Source: Hofstenia miamia (lineage: Eukaryota > Xenacoelomorpha > Acoela). Taken from it: a stretch of 64,000 bases of DNA. The position numbers and the translations under genes were made by a program. The notes below the pieces were generated by a model, which was not told the DNA's origin, searched no databases, and saw only the letters and a list, made by a program, of their open reading frames with translations. The stretch spans positions 2,727,914 through 2,791,913 of the forward strand of contig SCFE01000002.1 of assembly GCA_004352715.1 (NCBI GenBank), in the 5' to 3' direction. Below are positions 1 to 10,462 of this stretch, piece by piece; the stretch's first letter is position 1; every line of letters starts with the position of its first letter.

Positions 1-247
1 TTCAATATTTTTAATTATAGCAGTTACTTAAATGTTTAATAAAGCACATTTTACAAAATTAACATTACAAAAATAGAATATTTAAGAATCACCGAATATA
101 AAATTGTTTTTTTCAAAAAGAACGAAAATCAATACATATAAAATTAACATTACAATGATTATTTTTGGGTGATCGATAATGAAAAACTTGTACAATGGTT
201 GAGTTTGTGTTCCAGATGCCACAGATTAGACATGAATTGCTTGAGCC

Positions 248-1098
248 CTAACAACCATATCTTGATAAAAGAAGTGTACCATTTCCCCGCTGTAAAATTA
301 CTGACAATTGCTGAAAAAAGTATGTAGAAACTGTATTCAGATCACAAGAGGCATTTCTGGCAGAAGACATCTTGGAGAATACTTTGATAGCAATTGGTGA
401 CCATCTTCCTAGAGCTTCCACTGATAGTGGTATGAAGGATATACCAGCTGCTGAACATGATTCTGCGTATTTAGTAAGCTTTCGGTTGTCTGAAACTTCC
501 AGAGCATGACCAGCATTAGTACCCGCAAGAGAAACAATCGAAGGCTGCAGTGAACTAATTACAGTCACGTCTAGAGCAGCTGGTTGGCCAGAAGACCAGC
601 ATGGCAAAAAGATGTCCCCAGGACGAGCACGAGACTCAGTGAGGTTAGACTTTTCAAGCACCGGAGACAAAGCACATTTCGAAGCAGTTGCAAAAATAGC
701 GTCCCTGANATTACAGTCACGTCTAGAGCAGCTGGTCGGCCAGAAGACCAGCATGGCAAAAAGATGTCCCCAGGACGAGCATGAGACTCAGTGAGGTTAG
801 ACTTTTCAAGCACCGGAGACAAAGCACATTTCGAAGCAGTTGCAAAAATAGCGTCCCTGAGTCGATCATGGCGCGCAATTCTTTCACCATCAACCGCGCA
901 GGACATGGCATGATCACCGAATAAATCCAAAGGCTTAAAGCATTTTGGACATTTTTTGTCATCATTAATTAAGGGGATGCCAAGCCGATAACAAAGCAAA
1001 ATTCGGAATTCTGCAGGAGCGAAAGAAAGACCAAGTGCTTTTTTATATATTACGCAGATTTTTACATTGAATGCCACTTTAAGTGTGTTAATAATCAC
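248..1098 (-). pseudogene. C-terminal fragment of a retroelement-type ORF with zinc-knuckle and nuclease-like region
   Basis: Read on the minus strand, this encodes a segment with PAEFR, then CPKC followed by GDHAMSC (a CCHC-like cluster), then RHDRLRDAIF, then RPGDIFLP and AALDVTV. A zinc knuckle, an RHxxLRD stretch and a PD...D-type core in this order recall the C-terminal region found after the reverse transcriptase in some non-LTR retroelements (restriction-like endonuclease type). That assignment is inference from motif order. No reverse transcriptase is present here: an in-frame TAG lies just upstream of 1098, so the 5' part is missing or spliced. The frame is also broken near 709, where a single N joins two copies of the same 151 bases. 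Skipping one copy keeps the frame continuous to a stop at 248. Probably a dead or partial mobile-element gene. Confidence 0.5.
558..860. repeat. 151-bp tandem duplication across a single N
   Basis: Bases 558-708 and 710-860 are the same 151 bases with at least two substitutions (ggttggcc/ggtcggcc and gagcacgag/gagcatgag), separated by N at 709. The copy number breaks an otherwise continuous minus-strand reading frame. This looks like two overlapping contigs, probably two alleles, that were joined end to end without being merged. Confidence 0.85.
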
Positions 1099-2068
1099 AA
1101 TCTAAGTGGAATTTGTAATTGAATTTCATTCTTCATACAACAGGTTACGTGTTATTCTTTCCAACTTATAAAATTGGTGGCGAATATTTCGAATCTAAAA
1201 TTGCGATTCATGTTAGCCATCACATAATGATAAAATAGCAAAGCAACCAAAAACATTTGTTTGTATAAACTTGAAAATGGAAATGCAGAAGAAACACAGA
1301 GAAGTAAGTGGAATACCTTTGTTGCTGCAAACATCGCCAAATTCATTGATACTAATATAATTATAAAATTCTCATGTGAGATGCACTATAAGCAACTTGC
1401 AGTGCCAAGATTAACTTAGTTTTCAGAAGGCTCGTGATTATTATAATCACTAATAAAAATATTTTAGAGCCATATCATTGGAATAGCAAGAATAGGTTAT
1501 TAATTTATTTAATGTCACATTTATAAAATTTAAAATTTGTATTCCAATCTAGAATCCAATTTCAATGAAAAGGACAATTCAAAATTTATTTTTAAATCTC
1601 AAATTAGTTAGAAAAATGAATTTTTCTTACACTGATTTCAATACACTCTACAAAAATTTTCTTAATGTCTTACAATATATATTTTGGGTGTGCTCTTAAT
1701 TTGCCATTGCTTATGCTATACCTTTGCTTCAATCTTGAAGTAAGTTTTATCTTGTTTTTTGAAACACCCAATTCCCAATTCATAGTAATATTGCAAAATT
1801 GTGATTTTTGGATTTCGACATTATAAAATTGAGAGGGCGGTAATATCGTTTGAAACTCGACTATTTAAACTCTATAAATATATTATAGTTATAATTGATG
1901 AAAATTTTAGAAATTTGATTATTACAAAGCTTACAAATATGTAAAGAAATGAATTTACAGATCAGATCAATGCAACTACAAAGAAAATGGCCCATGGAGC
2001 TAAATTGCTAACTAAGATTCAACATATATGACCAATGAAGTGGAGGATTATATTACTAAGATCTCTTA
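1099..2068. other. Non-coding stretch, nothing recognised
   Basis: AT-rich sequence with only short chance open frames on both strands and no repeat, splice pattern or protein motif that I can support. It runs into the gap at 2069. Confidence 0.5.
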
Positions 2069-3068
2069 NNNNNNNNNNNNNNNNNNNNNNNNNNNNNNNN
2101 NNNNNNNNNNNNNNNNNNNNNNNNNNNNNNNNNNNNNNNNNNNNNNNNNNNNNNNNNNNNNNNNNNNNNNNNNNNNNNNNNNNNNNNNNNNNNNNNNNNN
2201 NNNNNNNNNNNNNNNNNNNNNNNNNNNNNNNNNNNNNNNNNNNNNNNNNNNNNNNNNNNNNNNNNNNNNNNNNNNNNNNNNNNNNNNNNNNNNNNNNNNN
2301 NNNNNNNNNNNNNNNNNNNNNNNNNNNNNNNNNNNNNNNNNNNNNNNNNNNNNNNNNNNNNNNNNNNNNNNNNNNNNNNNNNNNNNNNNNNNNNNNNNNN
2401 NNNNNNNNNNNNNNNNNNNNNNNNNNNNNNNNNNNNNNNNNNNNNNNNNNNNNNNNNNNNNNNNNNNNNNNNNNNNNNNNNNNNNNNNNNNNNNNNNNNN
2501 NNNNNNNNNNNNNNNNNNNNNNNNNNNNNNNNNNNNNNNNNNNNNNNNNNNNNNNNNNNNNNNNNNNNNNNNNNNNNNNNNNNNNNNNNNNNNNNNNNNN
2601 NNNNNNNNNNNNNNNNNNNNNNNNNNNNNNNNNNNNNNNNNNNNNNNNNNNNNNNNNNNNNNNNNNNNNNNNNNNNNNNNNNNNNNNNNNNNNNNNNNNN
2701 NNNNNNNNNNNNNNNNNNNNNNNNNNNNNNNNNNNNNNNNNNNNNNNNNNNNNNNNNNNNNNNNNNNNNNNNNNNNNNNNNNNNNNNNNNNNNNNNNNNN
2801 NNNNNNNNNNNNNNNNNNNNNNNNNNNNNNNNNNNNNNNNNNNNNNNNNNNNNNNNNNNNNNNNNNNNNNNNNNNNNNNNNNNNNNNNNNNNNNNNNNNN
2901 NNNNNNNNNNNNNNNNNNNNNNNNNNNNNNNNNNNNNNNNNNNNNNNNNNNNNNNNNNNNNNNNNNNNNNNNNNNNNNNNNNNNNNNNNNNNNNNNNNNN
3001 NNNNNNNNNNNNNNNNNNNNNNNNNNNNNNNNNNNNNNNNNNNNNNNNNNNNNNNNNNNNNNNNNNNN
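2069..3068. other. Assembly gap of exactly 1000 N
   Basis: The run of N is exactly 1000 long, the same as the other three long gaps, so it is a placeholder of unknown true size. The right edge begins directly in a (TA)n tract (3069-3087), a likely reason for the break. Confidence 0.95.
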
Positions 3069-3087
3069 GTATATATATATATATATT

Positions 3088-6000
3088 ATACTTCACATAT
3101 ATGAATAATAATGCCTTATCGAATTCGAATAATAATGAAATTAAATAAGTATCTAGTAAAGTGTTTTATTATGAATTCTATTCTCCGGAATTTAGAGAAT
3201 GCATCGCATGAATCAAAATTATGAATTGGTTTCTCTATTTGCGTCCAATTTTCATAACGTGTATCTGTATCGAATATACAATTCTTGCATTACATAAGTG
3301 CAAGTTTGTCAATTTTAGACTCAGTTGCAAATGGTTGCGCAAATAATGTATTTCATTCAAATTTATTAAGAACTTTGCCAAAAATTGTCAAAATAGCAAA
3401 GACTGGTAAGGTTTACGCAATGTATTACCTATTTTGTATTTGAGAAGACAACCTTCAAAATAGAATGTGTTCTAACCTTTTAGAAAATAGATTTTTGATA
3501 CATTTTATATTTTACAATTTTCATTTAATTATTATGAAGTTTCTCAAAATTTGTTGAGGAAATTAAGAAAACATTAACTATAATTTTTTTGCACTTAATG
3601 GGGTTTTAATTATAATCAAATTTTTACATTTTCAAAATTTTTTAACAGCATAGATTCATTGCAAAGTTGTATTAATGTATATTTGGTGTCCAAATTCTAA
3701 ATAGGAGACTTTTTAAATATGGAAATACAAATGTTTAATGTAAGGTAATATGGAGTAGGAGTTTGCAACTTCATTTTGTGGCAGATGATTGAATAGTAAT
3801 TATCTTTGTAGAATAAAGATCTAAAGGACCACACATTTTTGCTTCCGGTCCATTATTGCACCATCCATGTTAGTTTTTTTCCCAATACATTTTTGTTATG
3901 GTGTTCCCAGGGGCGACAGATCAATTATAACTGATCATAGTACTAAAATATATAGGGGCCCAAATTTTTCGCCACCTTAACATTTTCTTCACAACGCTGA
4001 CTCTTAACAACGATGACTCAATCAATTTAATTGCATAAATATATAAAGATCTATCACGATTTTGACTATTTAAAATGCATGTTGCACCAAAAACTTGCGT
4101 ATTTTTTGTTAGAATAAAATTTTTCTGATACCTCTGGCACATACCCGCTCAAAAAAATATTCCGTTTTACCCTTATCTTGTTCCCAGATAGATTATATAA
4201 AAAGTCAGAAATAATAAACTAAAGAAATTACAAGTAAAGTATGGACATAAAACTACATGGGGGTCGATTCGGCCCCTCAATGTGTTTAGGGTTAAATCGA
4301 TCATCCAAGACCCGTCCGAACACTCCGGGCGCAAAATCAGAAGTCGACGCGCCGTATTCAGAATTGAAAAAGCTTTATTATTTAGTAAGTCATGCGAACA
4401 ATTTTTCATAAATTGTAATAAATATCTGAGTTGTTAAGGGGGAATCAAATTGAATACTAAATGAAGAAATTACAGAAATATTTTATCTTAACCAATACAA
4501 TATAATAACAAATATTACACAAAATTTGGCATTGTTCCAGCTAAATTTGAAAAGCTGGCCTTGGTCCACACTAGTCCCGTTACGCAACGGATGCCATAGG
4601 ACTCTAATTTAGAAGCAATTATTTTATGCACATATACAGTTATATGTGAAAATGGCTAATTTAGGCTTTGATAAAATTACATATAGGTCTAAGAAGTTAA
4701 AGTAAATAATTGTAAAATCTATTCAACATACGAAAACATGACAATTGTTGTGGTAAGACTTAAGCTTATAAGCGTGATTTTCAACAATACCTAACAGTTA
4801 TTATAACCAATGTCCAAGGTCAAGTAAAATATTATTAAGCGAATAGTCGTTATTTTGTATTATTTTATATGCAAATAATTTCAGATTTATCGTGTAGAGC
4901 TGAAGTCCATATATGGGTTACAGTCCTGCCATAGTATGGTCTCATTTTTGCACATTATTCTCTTTTACAAATCGCTATATTATTACTCTTAGAAATTTTA
5001 ACCTTAACCCTTTGAGGCTTGGTGATACATATATATATATAACATCTAGACAAACCCGTTTTCTAGGACATTTGTATTTTGCATGATAAATTTTAAGATA
5101 ATGGCAAGTTAATACATATATAAAGTTTCAGCCAAAGTGATAATTGTTAACTCTTTCTTATACAGTCAAAATTATATATATATATATACATGTATATATA
5201 TATATATATATTATATATATATATATATATGTTGGTACCACAAGTTTTTTGTTAACAATAAATTCGAATTTCGAATATTTCAACAAATACATTGCGGAAC
5301 ATTATTGCTCTAAGAGCATTGTCATTATGGACTAGGTTAATAAGTTATTTTATAGGACTTCAATGGTTCTACGTGACACAAGTTTTTGTTTTTAGATTTA
5401 TCAATTCTGGACCCACAACAAAACTTACAAGAAATGCTTATATTGCACTTCTATAATTGCCTTGTATTTTTGTTATTAGAGTAGATCATTTTGGAGACCT
5501 ATTGCACAACGGGTTTTGATGCCTTGAAATAGTTTGCATACCATAATGTGCGAATTGAATACCCTTACAATAATCCAAATTTTGCCTATGGATTTTCATC
5601 ATTTAATAAATATTTACTAATTTTTCAACAATATAGATCATAGGCCTACGGAAAAAATCATTTCATTCAAAAATAGTAGAAATTATTAAATCAGTTTCAG
5701 TGAAGTCATAAACAGTATGATGACGGTTATACCCAAATTTACCATACATAGTAAAATAGCAAATGATTATGGTAGTTTCTGCCTTCCATAAAAGGGAATT
5801 CGTGCATAATCTCTATGGTAAGCCACACCCTCGCATCTTTACATTGAATTCGAAGACTATCTTCATTTAAAGACGAGTTCGACATCAATATATAAGATAT
5901 CATAGTATGATAATTCCAGCTAAGGAAGAAGTCACACTTGAATTTATTAAAAAATTTTATATACATATTTCAGTAAATATATAATATTATTAAGCGTTGA

Positions 6001-6103
6001 CGCTTTTATCTTTGGCTTAGCTTGCGAAAATTCTAATTTGTTAAAATCAGAATAAATTATTTATATTCTGTGCCTTAATATAAACTCATTGCATTATATT
6101 TAG
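3088..6103. other. Intergenic region with TA tracts and a small GC-richer island
   Basis: No convincing gene. A (TA)n tract occupies 5172-5230. A GC-richer block at about 4255-4365 contains several CpG sites and an open minus-strand frame (4173-4409, about 78 codons), but the translation shows no motif I recognise. The last bases before 6104 read tatatttag, a possible splice acceptor directly before the ATG of the next gene. Confidence 0.45.
5172..5230. repeat. (TA)n microsatellite
   Basis: Alternating TA interrupted by short variants such as acatgta. Confidence 0.95.
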
Positions 6104-7951
6104 ATGGCCAGCTTGAATTATATGATTTTGGACTGTCTAACATGTGTGCAGTGTAAGAAACTCTTTAAAGATCCACATCAACTGAACTGTCTCCATTCAT
6201 GTTGCAAAGAATGCTTATATAAAATCTCCCGTGATAAAAACGAATTTGAATGCCCCGTTTGTAACACACCAGGTAATAAATCTTACAAGAAGGACATGAG
6301 AAGTCAAGCTTTTATTGAATATCTTAAAGTAAATGATGTGTCACTTCTAAAGCAGTGCATGAAATGTGACATTAAAATCGATGTCTCGGATGTACAATTT
6401 TGCCAGAGATGCTCTAAAGTGCTTTGTACAGTTTGTTCGGTTCGCCATAAGTCCAAACATAATCATGTAATTTTTCCACTAATTCCTGAGAGTATTCCGC
6501 TTTGCGTTGAGCACAATGAAAGATGGCAATTTTTATGCTTGCATTTTGACTGCAAATATTTAATTTGTAAATCGTGTGCAACTACTAAACATAAAGATCA
6601 CAAAAAGATTTCACTAAAAGAGCAGGCGGAAAACTGCTCAAAAAGCATTACAAAATTTGTACAAAACAACAAAATTAAGATTGAAAAAACCAATGCTCGT
6701 ATTTGTGAAGTTAAGTCAGCTATGCAGGCTCTTGACAGCAAATTTAATGAGATTAAGCTTTCCTTGATTAAGCAAAGAGATTGGATGATAGAAGACGTAA
6801 GTAAAGCATTTGAACAACGATTGAATGAGTTGCCTAAAGAAAAAGACTTGTTGCTAGATAAACTCAACGCTGATATTAACAAATTAAGGACGTCGAAAGA
6901 GAACTTGCTCGGGTCGTTGAGATACTCAACAAGCAGGTTCAGTGTAAAATCCGAATTTAGTATTTTAAAAGATTATCAAAGCATAAAACAGCTTTCTAAT
7001 AAAGAGATTTCTGATTCGTTTGAATCCGATGCGATATCAATAAAGTTGAAGGAATTTGACTTCAAAAACGCACAAGATACCATAAGAAATTTGATCAGTG
7101 ATATGAAGCTTGTGATTTCTGAAGACGTAAATGATTTCAAATGTCTAAATAGATTAAGGAATACGCATACAATTTCCGAATTTCACGAAAGTGAGACTTT
7201 AATTGTAGATATTATATATGATGGGATACATAGAAATGTATTTATAGCGGAATGCGCCAAGGAGCTTGTCTTGGTAAAAATGGGTATGAATTCATCCACT
7301 ATTAAATTTCTAAAAATAGATAATTGTTTTGCTTATAGCAGGAACATATTTGCGTTTTTGCCTAACAGCGATTTACTTGTCTTTTGCAAGAAACGTAACG
7401 AAGCTGGCTCAAGGAGGTTAATTTCTGTAAAAAACGACCTAAGCTATTATGAAGACTTCCCTGTTGACTTTGACTTTAGTAAATTGCGCTTGATTTGCTC
7501 AAGTAGCTCTTTACGATTCATATTTTTCTACAACAAAGATAATTCTATTATAAAATATAATATTGATTTTAAAACCCATGAATTGTTAACTCTCCAGCTT
7601 CCTAACCAAGCATGTTTCATGTGTGTAAACAACAATCTGGACACATTGGCGTTTAGCGGAATGTACTTCCAAAATATTTTATTAGTGTCTTTCAAAAATG
7701 GGAAAATTTTGCGTACCTTAGGTGAACATGGATCATACTACGATGGAGTCTCATTTCTAGCTGACAACATTTTAGTTGCATGCACCAGGAGTAAGCCGTG
7801 TGCGGAAATATTTGACATTAGCACTGGTGATATAGTTAAGTACATTGAAGCCTCAGATTATTTTTCCTGTATCTCTGTTTCTTCGCTCTCGTCATTTTTT
7901 ATTTGTGGGTATGATGCTCCTTTGTATAAAATTTACCAAATTGATTTTTAA
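6104..7951 (+). CDS. TRIM-like protein: RING, two B-boxes, coiled coil, unassigned C-terminal region
   Basis: Intact 615-codon frame. The N-terminus is a C3HC4 RING finger with C14, C17, C29, H31, C34, C37, C50 and C53, the arrangement of RING E3 ubiquitin ligases. B-box 1 follows (C85/C88, C100/C103, C108/C111, H115, H119/H121), then B-box 2 (C134/H137, C145, C155/C158, H163/H166). Residues about 170-345 are rich in K, E, L and I and fit the coiled coil of the RBCC/TRIM family. Residues about 355-615 form a beta-rich region with repeated hydrophobic-strand patterns. A propeller (NHL-like) fold is plausible by analogy with TRIM2/3/71-type proteins, but no canonical NHL signature is visible. 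The likely role is a cytoplasmic ubiquitin ligase or scaffold, by family. The ATG at 6104 puts the RING at the expected place. The sequence ttatatttag just upstream could be an acceptor from a 5' non-coding exon. The coding part has no intron. The 3' third is duplicated at 8825 onward. Confidence 0.88.
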   Translation: MASLNYMILDCLTCVQCKKLFKDPHQLNCLHSCCKECLYKISRDKNEFECPVCNTPGNKSYKKDMRSQAFIEYLKVNDVSLLKQCMKCDIKIDVSDVQFCQRCSKVLCTVCSVRHKSKHNHVIFPLIPESIPLCVEHNERWQFLCLHFDCKYLICKSCATTKHKDHKKISLKEQAENCSKSITKFVQNNKIKIEKTNARICEVKSAMQALDSKFNEIKLSLIKQRDWMIEDVSKAFEQRLNELPKEKDLLLDKLNADINKLRTSKENLLGSLRYSTSRFSVKSEFSILKDYQSIKQLSNKEISDSFESDAISIKLKEFDFKNAQDTIRNLISDMKLVISEDVNDFKCLNRLRNTHTISEFHESETLIVDIIYDGIHRNVFIAECAKELVLVKMGMNSSTIKFLKIDNCFAYSRNIFAFLPNSDLLVFCKKRNEAGSRRLISVKNDLSYYEDFPVDFDFSKLRLICSSSSLRFIFFYNKDNSIIKYNIDFKTHELLTLQLPNQACFMCVNNNLDTLAFSGMYFQNILLVSFKNGKILRTLGEHGSYYDGVSFLADNILVACTRSKPCAEIFDISTGDIVKYIEASDYFSCISVSSLSSFFICGYDAPLYKIYQIDF

Positions 7952-7978
7952 AGAGATTTGTGATTCTCAGTTAGTTTC

Positions 7979-7984
7979 AATAAA
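7979..7984 (+). promoter_or_regulatory. Poly(A) signal AATAAA of the TRIM-like gene
   Basis: AATAAA lies 28 bases after the stop codon. The duplicate copy carries the same hexamer at the matching place (near 9618). This implies a very short 3' untranslated region if it is used. Confidence 0.55.
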
Positions 7985-8825
7985 AAGTTACGCTTTGCTT
8001 GGATAAAAACTTCAAAAACTCTATAAGTTAGTTATAAACTAAGATTTTCCGTTCTTGAATTATTTGGGAGCGCTCAAAGCGAATGTAATGAATGACTTAT
8101 ACAATATATTCAATCAAAATAAGTGACACCGAATTTTCTCTTAAATATGAGGATGTTGCTGTACTCACCTCACATAGAAGAAAATAGCTTAAGGAATCTT
8201 CACAGTTAGAAACATTAACATTAATTTTTTCCAAATTGATTCCTTTGGTAATTGGGAATGCTCCTTCAAAATTATAAAATCTATATTAATGAGGCATTTC
8301 TATAATTCTATTACAATATAACGATATTATTATTAGGCGATATTTTTGCATAAAAAATGAATAAATGAATGAATTAGTATATAGTTGGCATTCTCAATTC
8401 CAATATTTGAGACGCTGAATTAAGTGTAGTTTCTTTGGTAATATTGTTAGGATTACGGTATTTGAAATGGAATATACATGAACATCAATGTATATGTTTT
8501 TGCATATGCAAATGAAATAAGCCTGGAATGTGTAGAACTTTACTTCAATTCATTAATTGAGCGTGCTGAAATCACTGCAATGCATTACTTAACTATGCAA
8601 CAACTTTTATTTTTCTTAAAGACATTAAATTATAGAGGGATTTTTTCATATACATATATTTCAATTAATAGTAGTGTGTCAAATCTCAAAAATAATATTT
8701 AGATAATATTTATAGTGATTATTTTTAGCAAATCAGAATGAAACTTCATTATATATCTATTTTTGTATTAAACAATATAAAACTACACGGGGCTGCATTA
8801 GTTTTTCGTTTAAAAAAATAATTNC

Positions 8826-9590
8826 GAAAGTGAGACTTTAATTGTAGATATTATATATGATGGGATACATAGAAATGTATTTATAGCGGAATGCGCCAAG
8901 GAGCTTGTCTTGGTAAAAATGGGTATGAATTCATCCACTATTAAATTTCTAAAAATAGATAATTGTTTTGCTTATAGCAGGAACATATTTGCGTTTTTGC
9001 CTAACAGCGATTTACTTGTCTTTTGCAAGAAACGTAACGAAGCTGGCTCAAGGAGGTTAATTTCTGTAAAAAACGACCTAAGCTATTATGAAGACTTCCC
9101 TGTTGACTTTGACTTTAGTAAATTGCGCTTGATTTGCTCAAGTAGCTCTTTACGATTCATATTTTTCTACAACAAAGATAATTCTATTATAAAATATAAT
9201 ATTGATTTTAAAACCCATGAATTGTTAACTCTCCAGCTTCCTAACCAAGCATGTTTCATGTGTGTAAACAACAATCTGGACACATTGGCGTTTAGCGGAA
9301 TGTACTTCCAAAATATTTTATTAGTGTCTTTCAAAAATGGGAAAATTTTGCGTACCTTAGGTGAACATGGATCATACTACGATGGAGTCTCATTTCTAGC
9401 TGACAACATTTTAGTTGCATGCACCAGGAGTAAGCCGTGTGCGGAAATATTTGACATTAGCACTGGTGATATAGTTAAGTACATTGAAGCCTCAGATTAT
9501 TTTTCCTGTATCTCTGTTTCTTCGCTCTCGTCATTTTTTATTTGTGGGTATGATGCTCCTTTGTATAAAATTTACCAAATTGATTTTTAA
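8826..9590 (+). pseudogene. Second, 5'-truncated copy of the TRIM-like gene (codons 362-615)
   Basis: Reads in frame from the base after the N join through 254 codons to the same stop, with a translation identical to the C-terminal region of the gene at 6104-7951. RING, B-boxes and coiled coil are absent because the sequence starts at the contig join. An internal ATG at 8910 would give 226 codons, but there is no evidence that it is expressed. It is most likely an assembly duplicate of the same gene rather than a separate locus. Confidence 0.75.
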
Positions 9591-10462
9591 AGAGATTTGT
9601 GATTCTCAGTTAGTTTCAATAAAAAGTTACGCTTTGCTTGGATAAAAACTTCAAAAACTCTATAAGTTAGTTATAAACTAAGATTTTCCGTTCTTGAATT
9701 ATTTGGGAGCGCTCAAAGCGAATGTAATGAATGACTTATACAATATATTCAATCAAAATAAGTGACACCGAATTTTCTCTTAAATATGAGGATGTTGCTG
9801 TACTCACCTCACATAGAAGAAAATAGCTTAAGGAATCTTCACAGTTAGAAACATTAACATTAATTTTTTCCAAATTGATTCCTTTGGTAATTGGGAATGC
9901 TCCTTCAAAATTATAAAATCTATATTAATGAGGCATTTCTATAATTCTATTACAATATAACGATATTATTATTAGGCGATATTTTTGCATAAAAAATGAA
10001 TAAATGAATGAATTAGTATATAGTTGGCATTCTCAATTCCAATATTTGAGACGCTGAATTAAGTGTAGTTTCTTTGGTAATATTGTTAGGATTACGGTAT
10101 TTGAAATGGAATATACATGAACATCAGTGTATATGTTTTTGCATATGCAATGAAATAAGCCTGGAAAGTGTAGAACTTTACTTCAATTCATTAATTGAGC
10201 GTGCTGGAATCACTGCAATGCATTACTTAACTATGCAACAACTTTTATTTTTCTTAAAGACTTTAAATTATAGAGGGATTTTTCATATACATATATTTCA
10301 ATTAATAGTAGTGTGTCATATCTCAAAAATAATATTTAGATAATATTTATAGTGATTATATTTAGCAAATCAGAATGAAACTTCATTATGTATCTATTTT
10401 TGTATTAAACAATATAAAACTACACGGGGCTGCATTAGTTTTTCGTTTAAAAAAATAATTTC

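Larger units (their letters stand above)
7186..10462 (+). repeat. Tandem 1.64-kb duplication joined by a single N at 8824
   Basis: Bases 7186-8823 recur at 8825-10462. By eye, roughly the first 1.28 kb shows no difference, including the coding part. The last 350 bases differ at about nine sites (for example catcaatg/catcagtg, one-base length changes, gctgaaatc/gctggaatc). The left copy stops at the N, while the right copy continues into unique sequence. This is best explained by two unmerged overlapping contigs or haplotypes. A true tandem duplication with partial homogenisation is the alternative. Confidence 0.9.

Noticed and set aside
2028-3108. Long open frames across the 1000-N gaps (also at 27163-28331, 47454-48540 and 55266-56315)
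   Set aside because: They consist almost wholly of unknown residues from N runs and contain no real coding information.
4173-4409. Minus-strand frame over a GC-richer island as a gene
   Set aside because: The open frame may be chance. The translation shows no recognisable domain, and no splice or poly(A) context supports it.
6598-6882. Minus-strand frame within the TRIM-like gene
   Set aside because: Antisense shadow of the coiled-coil coding sequence.
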